The notes beneath the pieces were generated by a model. That model worked only from the letters and a program-made list of their open reading frames with translations. It was not told where the DNA came from and made no database searches. Shown piece by piece: positions 14,635-21,237 of a stretch of 37,713 nt of DNA. Numbering within the stretch: position 1 is the first letter of the stretch; the number at the start of each line of letters is the position of its first letter. The translations under genes and the position numbers were made by a program. Source of the DNA: Candidatus Peregrinibacteria bacterium (GTDB taxonomy: Bacteria; Patescibacteriota; Gracilibacteria; UM-FILTER-43-11); assembly GCA_016932505.1 (NCBI GenBank), contig JAFGCT010000037.1:1-37713 (forward strand). Reading direction: 5' to 3'.

Positions 14635-14643
14635 TGTTATAAT
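14635..14643 (+). promoter_or_regulatory. Extended -10 promoter candidate
   Basis: TGTTATAAT: an extended TG motif with a perfect TATAAT (14638-14643). The -35 at 17-base spacing (TGTAAA) is poor; a TTGACA at 14624 is too close. Transcription would run toward 15018. Confidence 0.4.
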
Positions 14644-14741
14644 ATTTTCACAGATAGAGTAATCTTATCTAAAATAAACAAAAATATTAAAATAATGATT
14701 AAGAAAAATCCTTGCAAACAAAAACAAAACTGGGTTTTTTG

Positions 14742-14770
14742 TTGACAGTTCAGTCGTTTTTTGTTATCAT
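14742..14770 (+). promoter_or_regulatory. Consensus promoter upstream of the tRNA, opposite direction
   Basis: TTGACA (14742-14747), exactly 17 bases, TATCAT (14765-14770). The plus-strand transcript would begin near 14777, run antisense through the tRNA gene and meet the terminator at 14994-15018. No protein frame lies in that interval. The rest of 14160-14740 is A/T-rich intergenic sequence without a recognised gene. Confidence 0.6.
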
Positions 14771-14833
14771 TATATACTATTTATTTAGACTTTTGATTAT
14801 CAGATATAGTTAAAAGCCTGAATAAAAACAGGA

Positions 14834-14908
14834 TGGTGGCTCGGTCGAGATTCGAACTCGAATCAATATCTTAGCGGGGAACTGTGTTATCCATTACACT
14901 ACCGAGCC
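14834..14908 (-). tRNA. tRNA with aberrant anticodon arm (anticodon position reads GCT)
   Basis: The acceptor GGCTCGG/CCGAGCC is perfect, followed by discriminator A and an encoded CCA (14834-14836). The D-arm GTGT-AATGGATA-ACAC and T-arm TCGAG-TTCGAAT-CTCGA are perfect. The length (75 with CCA) and arm spacing match a tRNA-Arg(CCT) type such as that of E. coli. In that register, however, the anticodon stem GTTCC/GATAT hardly pairs, position 33 is C rather than T, and the anticodon position reads GCT without the long variable arm of tRNA-Ser. A 6-bp stem is possible only with a bulge and an 8-base loop. It may be a decayed or unusual tRNA. Confidence 0.7.
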
Positions 14909-14931
14909 ATCTCTAAAAAAATTAGGGAAAT

Positions 14932-14989
14932 CCTCACGACTATTACCGTAATCGTGAGGAAATGATATTATTCTAGTCTGCTAACTAGA
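14932..14989 (+). ncRNA. Two hairpins between the tRNA and the terminator
   Basis: CCTCACGA (14932-14939) pairs with TCGTGAGG (14952-14959). TCTAGT (14972-14977) pairs with ACTAGA (14984-14989). Together with the terminator at 14994-15018 they would form the 3' part of a plus-strand RNA of about 240 nt begun near 14777. On the other strand the first hairpin lies directly upstream of the tRNA. Confidence 0.4.
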
Positions 14990-14993
14990 TATG

Positions 14994-15018
14994 AACGGGA
15001 TATTTTATCCCGTTTTTT
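14994..15018 (+). terminator. Intrinsic terminator
   Basis: AACGGGATA (14994-15002) pairs perfectly with TATCCCGTT (15006-15014) around three T, with a T-run immediately after. It ends the putative plus-strand transcript from 14742-14770. Confidence 0.8.
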
Positions 15019-15300
15019 CTTGTTCTTATAATTATGGGTAAACCACACTTAAAGCATATCATAAGGGCATAAAGGCAACGCTTACTCAATACCTCACGGT
15101 AAATATTGGTAAAGATTCACAATCACCTCACTCGGAGGTAGTAAACCCGTACACACCCCTCAAATGAAGTAATGTACAGGTAGCTACCTCCAAACCCTTT
15201 TCCCAGCAACAGGACATCAACCACAGGCTTGTTTTTACAGGTTGATGATGATAGAGGCTTTGTTTACCTCCATGTTCATCAATCCGTTGTAATTTAAATG
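15019..15300. other. Hairpin-rich non-coding region with alternative pairings
   Basis: GGAGGTAG (15134-15141) pairs with CTACCTCC (15184-15191) and encloses GTACA/TGTAC. CATCAACC (15215-15222) pairs with GGTTGATG (15240-15247). The same GGTTGATGA can instead pair with TCATCAATCC (15276-15285, one bulged base). The two last pairings exclude each other, as in a switch. A minus-strand frame across 15128-15331 shows no protein character and was not accepted. The function and strand of any RNA are unknown. Confidence 0.4.
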
Positions 15301-15303
15301 AAC

Positions 15304-15402
15304 AAAAAATCCGTATTAAAGTGGTAGGCACATTCTAAAATTAAATTGAAGAAAGTGTTTTGACGGACACGTTTTCATTGCGCCCACCACCCTAATACGG
15401 AT
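15304..15402 (-). terminator. Long terminator hairpin, minus strand
   Basis: On the minus strand ATCCGTATTA pairs with TAATACGGAT (15393-15402 with 15309-15318), the stem continues as GTGGTGGGC/GCCTACCAC with one mismatch, and T-rich sequence follows. An inner GTGT/ACAC stem lies at 15355-15380. It would end a transcript from about 15486. Confidence 0.55.
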
Positions 15403-15486
15403 GACTTAATTTGCCTTTAAGGCTAAGTTTTTATATTTTGGAGTTGTAGTTCTGCAATTTAATTTTGTTTATAAAAACGTACCGTC
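15304..15486 (-). ncRNA. Candidate small RNA, about 180 nt
   Basis: A minus-strand promoter TTGCAA (15522-15517), 17 bases, TTATCA (15499-15494) or TATCAT one base off is followed about 90 nt later by the terminator hairpin at 15304-15402. A small GCCT/AGGC hairpin lies between. There is no open frame. The ends do not pair with each other, so it does not look like 6S RNA; no family was recognised. Confidence 0.35.
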
Positions 15487-15613
15487 ATAATCATGATAAC
15501 ATACTGCTATTTTGTTTTGCAAGTTTTTCTGTAAAATCAAAGGTATGTAAAAAGAAACCGACAAAAATCAGTTCTTTTCTCTCCCCCAACCGAGCCACTA
15601 AACCACTATCTGA

Positions 15614-15671
15614 AGTAACAGAGAGAAAGGATGCTCTTTAGAGTTCCGGTAAGAGTAACAGAAAGAAATGC
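15614..15671. repeat. Short 40-base-spaced direct repeat
   Basis: AGTAACAGAGAGAAAGGATGC at 15614-15634 recurs as AGTAACAGAAAGAAATGC at 15654-15671, between the non-coding region and the Kazal-domain gene. Further on, AAATGTA is repeated in tandem (15694-15716). These may be leader elements of the gene at 15737. Confidence 0.5.
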
Positions 15672-15736
15672 ATATATCCCTTGCCTAAAGCTAAATGTAA
15701 AATGTAAAATGTAAATGTTCAATAACTATAAATATC

Positions 15737-16213
15737 ATGCTTAAAAACCTAGCTTATGCAGTCGTTGTGATTGTCGGAGTATATATCATTTTGCAGATTC
15801 CTTTTGTTAAAAATTATGCAGATAGCATCCGTAATGATGTTATTGAAAAAAGAGATAACGTTACTCAGGAATATGACCGTGTGAAAGGAAAGGTGGATGA
15901 AGTTACAGGTAAGGTAATTGAAACAAAGGAAAAAGTAGAAGATACAGTTGATGCTGTTAGCGACACAGTAGATAAAATCGGCGATGCAGCAGATTCTATC
16001 GGTAATTTAGTAGGAGCAGGAGATGATGAGGAAGAAGCAACTGAAGAACCTGCTGAGGGAACTTGTACTGACGAAGAAAAAGCCGCAGAGATATGCACAA
16101 TGGATTACACTCCTGTTTGCGGTGATGACGGCGTTACCTACGGTAATAAATGTGGTGCTTGTGCGAGTGGAAATATAGATACTTATTTGATGGGTGAGTG
16201 TGTTGCTGAATGA
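15737..16213 (+). CDS. Membrane-anchored coiled-coil protein with a Kazal domain
   Basis: A 158-residue protein. Residues 4-24 are one membrane helix (LAYAVVVIVGVYIILQIPFV). About 30-95 is an amphipathic repeat (VKGKVDEVTGKVIETKEKVE and similar), like LEA or apolipoprotein coiled coils. An acidic linker (DDEEEATEEPAEG) leads to a C-terminal Kazal-type serine-protease-inhibitor domain with the signature CTMDYTPVCGDDGVTYGNKC and six cysteines in all. Kazal domains occupy the active site of subtilisin- or trypsin-like proteases through a reactive loop before the PVCG motif. The domain would sit outside the cell on a stalk. The gene stands alone and has no Shine-Dalgarno; its TGA stop supports the standard code. 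Confidence 0.85.
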   Translation: MLKNLAYAVVVIVGVYIILQIPFVKNYADSIRNDVIEKRDNVTQEYDRVKGKVDEVTGKVIETKEKVEDTVDAVSDTVDKIGDAADSIGNLVGAGDDEEEATEEPAEGTCTDEEKAAEICTMDYTPVCGDDGVTYGNKCGACASGNIDTYLMGECVAE

Positions 16214-16298
16214 TTTAATTGAGTTATTTCCAATAAACTTCCAGTAGACTTAGTCAATCGGTAGTCAATGGAAGTCAACTGGGAAAATATTCACTTCA

Positions 16299-17015
16299 TC
16301 AAACATTCTCATTTAATAGCACAAGTGAAAGAGACGCAATTGCTGCGGTTTCTGTACGTAGTATTCGTGGACCAAGAGTGAATGGTTTTGCATCGGATTT
16401 TTCAGCTAATTCAATTTCCTGCTGACTAAATCCCCCTTCGGGACCGATTATTATTTGGACTTCTCCACCTTTATATAATTCATCACCGTAATCGGATAGG
16501 AACTTTTTTCCTTCATATTCATAACCTATGTAGGCATTTTTGGATTTACTAATAACTTCATCAAAATTGATTGGGTGGTGGATTACAGGTACTTTAGATC
16601 TTCCGCATTGTTCGGTGGCCTCCATAGCAATTGCAAGCATACGGTCGAATTTTCCAAGACGACGCTTTTCCGTTCGCTCGGTTATTAGTGGGTATATTGC
16701 AGAAGCTCCTATTTCTGTCGCCTTTTGAATTACAAGTTCAAAAAGAGCGGGCTTTTTTGGAATAGCCTGATAAAGACTGACATTAACTGAAGGCTCCGTG
16801 TTATTTTCGATCGGACCGATTACCTGTGCTAAAACTTTTTTCTGACTTATTTCAATTATTTTAACTAGATGCTCACTACCTTTCTCATCGAAAATCCTAA
16901 ACTCATCATCTTTCCACATACGTAAAACTTTGCTGGTTTGATGACAGATGCGTTTGTCGGTTATCTCAACGAGATTTCTATTTATCTTTGGTGATTGGAG
17001 GTAAAATCTTTGCAT
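16299..17015 (-). CDS. rsmE: 16S rRNA m3U1498 methyltransferase RsmE
   Basis: A 238-residue SPOUT-class enzyme that methylates N3 of U1498 in 16S rRNA using S-adenosylmethionine. The knot motifs IIIGPEGGFSQQEIELAE (about 185-203) and LGPRILRTETAAIASLSLVL (about 214-233) are exact family signatures, and the N-terminus MQRFYLQ begins the usual PUA-like RNA-binding domain. Length is normal. ATG 17015 is the only sensible start and has no Shine-Dalgarno. Its upstream region is made of 12-bp repeats (17017-17064) that separate it from the four-helix-bundle gene. Confidence 0.96.
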   Translation of the reverse strand: MQRFYLQSPKINRNLVEITDKRICHQTSKVLRMWKDDEFRIFDEKGSEHLVKIIEISQKKVLAQVIGPIENNTEPSVNVSLYQAIPKKPALFELVIQKATEIGASAIYPLITERTEKRRLGKFDRMLAIAMEATEQCGRSKVPVIHHPINFDEVISKSKNAYIGYEYEGKKFLSDYGDELYKGGEVQIIIGPEGGFSQQEIELAEKSDAKPFTLGPRILRTETAAIASLSLVLLNENV

Positions 17016-17016
17016 G

Positions 17017-17064
17017 GTTCGTATTGGTGTTCGTATAGAAAATCGAATTGGAGATCGAATTGAA
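17017..17064. repeat. 12-bp periodic repeat, left of the four-helix-bundle gene
   Basis: Four degenerate 12-mers: GTTCGTATTGGT, GTTCGTATAGAA, AATCGAATTGGA, GATCGAATTGAA. The last two are the reverse complement of the repeat unit at 17519-17578, so the gene between them is flanked by inverted repeats. Confidence 0.75.
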
Positions 17065-17442
17065 TTAAATTTGAGTATATATCTTATATTTCTTTTTCAA
17101 ATAGTTAATTAAATTCAATATTCTAACTGATAAATTTTTGTATTTCTTATATAAATTTAAATAGTCTGGCTCAGAAACACACTTAATATTATACATTACT
17201 TTTATATGATGTTTAGTCTCATCGCAGGATCCAAGTGCTATTGCAAGAAATCTTATATAATCTTTTGGATAAAAACGTCGTGACCATCCCTCATTTATGT
17301 TTGCTGAAACTGAGGAAGAAGATCGTTTAACCTGATAAACTTGAGCTATTTTCCAGCTATATTCTATTTGATTAGTTATTTCGAAAACCTCAACCTCTAA
17401 TTGAGAAGCAATTGTATATACTTTTAAATCATCTATATTCAT
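17065..17442 (-). CDS. Four-helix bundle protein (S23/23S rRNA IVS-type)
   Basis: A 125-residue helical protein of the family first seen encoded in intervening sequences of 23S rRNA genes, whose members form four-helix bundles and oligomerise. Typical features are DLKVYTIASQLEVEVFEIT at the start, the central SSSSVSANINEGW and the helix DYIRFLAIALGSCDETKHHI. Its molecular role is not established; nucleic-acid binding has been suggested for relatives. The gene sits between rsmE and ftsK and is flanked on both sides by inverted arrays of the same 12-bp repeat. That suggests it arrived as a unit. The C-terminus is Lys/Tyr-rich and its stop codon abuts the left array. Confidence 0.9.
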   Translation of the reverse strand: MNIDDLKVYTIASQLEVEVFEITNQIEYSWKIAQVYQVKRSSSSVSANINEGWSRRFYPKDYIRFLAIALGSCDETKHHIKVMYNIKCVSEPDYLNLYKKYKNLSVRILNLINYLKKKYKIYTQI

Positions 17443-17518
17443 AAAATTATGTTTAATACTAAAAATTCATCTTTATACTAAGCTTATTACTTTATCAAAA
17501 TTTTATAATAAGTCAAAA

Positions 17519-17578
17519 AACTATTCAATCCTCAATTCGATCCCCAATTCGATCCTCAATTCGATCCCCTATTCGGGC
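17519..17578. repeat. 12-bp tandem repeat at the ftsK 3' end
   Basis: CTCAATTCGATC/CCCAATTCGATC units at 17531, 17543 and 17555, with degenerate copies at 17519 and 17567. The last unit lies inside the final codons of ftsK. The unit is inverted relative to 17041-17064. Confidence 0.9.
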
Positions 17579-19722
17579 TCTTCATCAGAAATAAAAATCT
17601 CCCTCGGTTTCGCTCCATTTGCAGGCCCAATTAGTCCGTGTTCCTCCAAGATATCAAGGATTCTAGCGGCGCGGGCATAGCCGACGCTTAGGCGACGTTG
17701 AAGAAGTGATGCGGATGCCTTTCCTGTTTCTTTAATAACCTGAAGTGCATCGTTATAATAATTATCCTGGTCCATTCCATCACCATCTATCCCAACCGTT
17801 CCCATATCATCTCCTGTCATATTTGTACCGGTAATCGAGTCATCATAGACAGGCTCGACAGTAAGTTTTATGCGATTTGTAACACGTTCGATTTCTTTAC
17901 TGGAAACATAAACACCCTGTACACGTATTGGCTGACTCATATTTCCCGGCATATAAAGCATGTCCCCCATTCCAAGCAAGTCTTCGGCGCCAACTGAGTC
18001 GATGATTGTTCTACTATCTACTCCGGAAGTTACTGTAAAAGCAATACGGGTTGGAATATTTGCCTTTATTACACCAGTTATTACATCTACGGATGGTCGC
18101 TGAGTAGCAACTATTAAATGCATTCCAACCGCTCTGGCCATTTGGGCAATACGACAGATTAGAGCTTCTGTTTCTTTCTTTGTTGACTGCATCATCAAAT
18201 CCGCAAGCTCATCAATTACAATTACAATCTTATGCATTTTCTTTTCCTCGCTCTGATTGTATTCCATAATATTTCTGTATTTTTTCTCAGAAAGTGTTCT
18301 ATATCTTCTATTCATTTCCGCAACAGCCCATTTAAGAGCAGCATGAGCTTTTTCCGGTTCGGTGATTACTGGAGTTAGAAGATGCGGTATACCATTGTAG
18401 CTTGTAAGTTCGACACGTTTTGGGTCAATCATTATAAACTTAAGATCCTGAGGGGAATTCTGATAAAGTAGTGAAATAAGGAAACCATTCATTCCAACCG
18501 ATTTACCAGAACCAGTAGCACCAGCGATAAGCAAATGAGGCATACTTGTTAAATCATCAATTACCGGAGCGCCACTTACATCTCGGCCAACAACCAAGCG
18601 GAGTTTGGATTTAATGCTAGAGAATTCTTCGCTTTCTATTAATTCACGCAAATGAACAACCATTCTTTTTTCGTTCGGGACCTCAATTCCCACAAGAGCC
18701 TTACCCGGTATAGGAGCTTCCATTCTTATGGATTTTGCGGCTAGTGCCAAAGCTAAATCGTTCTTTAAAGCAGTAATTTTATTTAATTTGATTCCTTCAT
18801 GCGGTTGAAGAGTATATTGGAGCACTGTTGGTCCTATGTTTACATCTTTCATAGTAACAGGAATGTCAAACTGACCAAGTTTTTCTCTGATTTTATCGGC
18901 ATTTTCTTTTAATACCTTGTCGCTTACATAGACCTCCGAACTGGCAGAACTAAGTATATCCAATGGTGGAAACTCCCAGTCGCTGTAATCCGTATTGTCT
19001 TCTTTGATACTATTTTCTTCTTTCTTCGAAATCGTCATTGGCTTATTAACAGCAATAGGTTGAGGTTTTTTTACTTTTCCCTCATCGTCTTCTTTTTCTT
19101 TATTCAAAAGTGGCTTAACAATATTAAGTTCCTCTTCGCCTTTTTTAAGTAAGTGAGCTTTTCTTATTGAAGAAGGTCTTGTTGAAATTTCTATTTTTCT
19201 ATCCGGAATAATAAAACTTAAAATGCTTTTAAAAGAAACTTCAAATGTAATAAGAATTGAAATCAATAAAACCGCAATGAGTACGACCTCTGCTCCTGTA
19301 TCCGATATAAAAATTCTTAATAATACGGAAGATAAAAATCCTGTATACCCCCCGAACTGTTCTACGTTATCCAGCATTGACTCAATAGGCGTACTCATGT
19401 GGATAAGCCCAAGACCGGAGAATATCAAAAGTCCTATTCCAAGATATCTGGTGGCATCAAGCCTTATTCTGCGAGAAATAAATAATGTAACTGCCAATGC
19501 TAAAAATAAAACAGGAAGTGCATAAGTACCTATTCCAAAAATAAGGCGAAGATAAGTATTTGTCCAATTACCAAGAATCCCAGCTTTTCCGCTTATAACC
19601 AAATAAAAAATAACGGCTAGACCCAAATAAATAACCGCCCCAACCTCACGCGCAATATGAGATTCCAACTCGATTTTGAAATCCTTCTTTTTAAGCCTTC
19701 TTGTTGCTCTCTTTGTTGCCAT
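17569..19722 (-). CDS. ftsK: DNA translocase FtsK
   Basis: A 717-residue septal DNA pump. The N-terminal about 170 residues contain four membrane helices, followed by a short charged linker (about 190-250). The alpha/beta motor has Walker A GATGSGKSVG near residue 397 and Walker B KIVIVIDELADLMM near 500, then the RecA-like continuation AQMARAVGMHLIVATQRPSV. The C-terminal gamma winged helix (about 650-712; SASLLQRRLSVGYARAARIL) reads KOPS-like chromosome polarity signals in other bacteria. Length is typical of SpoIIIE/SftA-like forms, shorter than E. coli FtsK. The stop is TAG. No Shine-Dalgarno before the ATG (AAAATAAATG). Confidence 0.97.
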   Translation of the reverse strand: MATKRATRRLKKKDFKIELESHIAREVGAVIYLGLAVIFYLVISGKAGILGNWTNTYLRLIFGIGTYALPVLFLALAVTLFISRRIRLDATRYLGIGLLIFSGLGLIHMSTPIESMLDNVEQFGGYTGFLSSVLLRIFISDTGAEVVLIAVLLISILITFEVSFKSILSFIIPDRKIEISTRPSSIRKAHLLKKGEEELNIVKPLLNKEKEDDEGKVKKPQPIAVNKPMTISKKEENSIKEDNTDYSDWEFPPLDILSSASSEVYVSDKVLKENADKIREKLGQFDIPVTMKDVNIGPTVLQYTLQPHEGIKLNKITALKNDLALALAAKSIRMEAPIPGKALVGIEVPNEKRMVVHLRELIESEEFSSIKSKLRLVVGRDVSGAPVIDDLTSMPHLLIAGATGSGKSVGMNGFLISLLYQNSPQDLKFIMIDPKRVELTSYNGIPHLLTPVITEPEKAHAALKWAVAEMNRRYRTLSEKKYRNIMEYNQSEEKKMHKIVIVIDELADLMMQSTKKETEALICRIAQMARAVGMHLIVATQRPSVDVITGVIKANIPTRIAFTVTSGVDSRTIIDSVGAEDLLGMGDMLYMPGNMSQPIRVQGVYVSSKEIERVTNRIKLTVEPVYDDSITGTNMTGDDMGTVGIDGDGMDQDNYYNDALQVIKETGKASASLLQRRLSVGYARAARILDILEEHGLIGPANGAKPREIFISDEEPE

Positions 19723-19792
19723 TTATTTTTGTTTATTATACCTGCCTATTCTAGCAAAAGGAGTGGTTTATTACAAATAATTAAAGATTAAC

Positions 19793-19903
19793 GTTGTACA
19801 ATTTACGATTAACGATTAACGATTTAATGTGTATTTGTTGTAATTCCGATTCTCCCATTATAAAAAACACAACATCTCAAATCTCAAATCTCAAATTTTA
19901 CAA
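19793..19903. repeat. Short simple repeats between ftsK and the permease gene
   Basis: ACGATTA repeated in tandem near 19806-19825 and TCTCAAA three times near 19875-19895. The same TTAACGATTAACGATTA motif occurs at 29155-29171 next to the inverted element there. Confidence 0.8.
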
Positions 19904-21073
19904 TTATTTCTTCTTCTTAACAACTTTCCTTCCAGGCTTTCTTTTTGGCTTAACTAATACTGCTACCGGTTCATTAACTTTTCCGAGAACACTTTTATAT
20001 TCAAGCTGATAAATATGAATAAATGCAAGAGTAAGAGTAAGAATAAATGGACCGAAAAGAAGTCCTTTTAAGCCAAAGGCAAATGCACCACCAAGTAATA
20101 CCAAAAGCACTGCAAGTGGATGAAGGGCTGATGTTTTTCCTATTACATATGGTTTTATTAAGTTATCTGCCAAGCCGACAATTACAATACTCCAAATTAG
20201 AAGGAAAATTGCTGATATCCAATGACCTCCTATTACTAAAGCCCCCACAGCAGGAATCCAAACAAGGGCTGTTCCTATATATGGAACTGGAGATAAAAGT
20301 GCCGCAATAGCACCCCAGAAAGCTGCGTTTCCTATTCCCACAATTACAAAACCTACGCCTACAAGCAATCCCTGAAGAATTGCCGCACCAAATATTCCGT
20401 ATATTATTCCATAGCTAAGATGATGCAGTTTTTTGAATAATTCACCTCGGTATTTCTCAGAAAGTGGCATAAGAGAATGAAGATAATAAACAAGTTTTTT
20501 CCCATCACGAAGGAAATAAAACATGGCCATTAAAAACACAACCGCATGAATAATAAAGGCTGATAAATAGCTAAGTATATTATCGATATTTCCGAATAAG
20601 AATGAACTCAGCCTTTCAACCAAATCACTAACTGTCTTTAGAACATCAGATGTAGTAAACGGTGAATAAGCGATGATGCTTTCTATTTTATCGCTAAAAG
20701 GAAGTTTACTTATTACTTGAGGAATAGAGCCAAACTCGCCACTTGCGATCATTGCATTAATTTTTACACTAAGGGCAACATAAGCCGTCTGTGCCTCACC
20801 GGCAATAAAAGAAATTAACAAAATAAAAGGTACTACTATAATTGCCATCACTAAAATCATGGATATTAGTGCAGAAAGTGAACGTGGAATATGAACTTTA
20901 CTGTTTAGTATTTTGTGTAAAGGGTAAACGGCAGTCACTATTACGCCCGATATTAGCAATGTAGCTATAAAAGGTGACAGGAATGTTATAAGTACAATAA
21001 TCAAAAGAAGTAGAATTCCAAGTAAGAAATACTTTTGAATTCCATGTACGATTTCAGGATTTTTTGTTGGCAT
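19904..21073 (-). CDS. AI-2E family (UPF0118) permease
   Basis: A 389-residue polytopic membrane protein of the PF01594 family, with about eight helices: a pair near 18-55, a helix near 66-90, helices at about 160-190, and a cluster of four between 220 and 350. The family loop VGFVIVGIGNAAFWGAIAAL and the late motif GLADNLIKPYVIGK are visible. Members are reported as exporters of AI-2 (TqsA) or, in others, as Na+/Li+-H+ antiporters, so the substrate here is unknown. The C-terminus is strongly basic (KPKRKPGRKVVKKKK). Start ATG 21073 follows TAAATAAAAACAT with no Shine-Dalgarno. Confidence 0.9.
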   Translation of the reverse strand: MPTKNPEIVHGIQKYFLLGILLLLIIVLITFLSPFIATLLISGVIVTAVYPLHKILNSKVHIPRSLSALISMILVMAIIVVPFILLISFIAGEAQTAYVALSVKINAMIASGEFGSIPQVISKLPFSDKIESIIAYSPFTTSDVLKTVSDLVERLSSFLFGNIDNILSYLSAFIIHAVVFLMAMFYFLRDGKKLVYYLHSLMPLSEKYRGELFKKLHHLSYGIIYGIFGAAILQGLLVGVGFVIVGIGNAAFWGAIAALLSPVPYIGTALVWIPAVGALVIGGHWISAIFLLIWSIVIVGLADNLIKPYVIGKTSALHPLAVLLVLLGGAFAFGLKGLLFGPFILTLTLAFIHIYQLEYKSVLGKVNEPVAVLVKPKRKPGRKVVKKKK

Positions 21074-21187
21074 ATGTTTTTATTTAATTTTATACACACA
21101 GATTATAAGACAAAGAATGTTATTTTTCAATTTTCAATTTAAAAACCAGTTCTAGAATTACCTAAAAGTCATCTAGTTGTTTATCCA

Positions 21188-21216
21188 TTGATTTAAGCCA
21201 AAATGTATGATATAAT
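21188..21216 (+). promoter_or_regulatory. Promoter of the propeller-like protein gene
   Basis: TTGATT (21188-21193), a 17-base spacer, TATAAT (21211-21216) with an extended TGA just before it. Start near 21223 leaves a 15-base leader without a ribosome site before ATG 21238. Confidence 0.75.
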
Positions 21217-21237
21217 TATATGAATATATAAAAAAAT

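Noticed and set aside
15128-15331. Minus-strand ORF of 67 codons
   Set aside because: Lies across palindromes, has Cys/Trp-rich but pattern-free sequence, no promoter spacing or ribosome site; better explained as structured non-coding DNA.
15595-15607. ACCGAGCCACTA, near copy of the tRNA 3' end (attachment site?)
   Set aside because: Only 11 of 12 bases, opposite orientation relative to the gene, and no integrase or cargo between the copies.
15614-15671. Fragments resembling RNase P RNA (AACAGAGAG, CGGTAAGAG)
   Set aside because: The P4 strands and the rest of the fold are absent; matches are short and the segments form a direct repeat. tmRNA and SRP RNA signatures were also looked for and not found.
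16211-16213. UGA recoding (Gracilibacteria-type code)
   Set aside because: The Kazal-domain gene and wecG end sensibly at TGA, and core genes such as lepA, ftsK and ribH need no UGA as sense.
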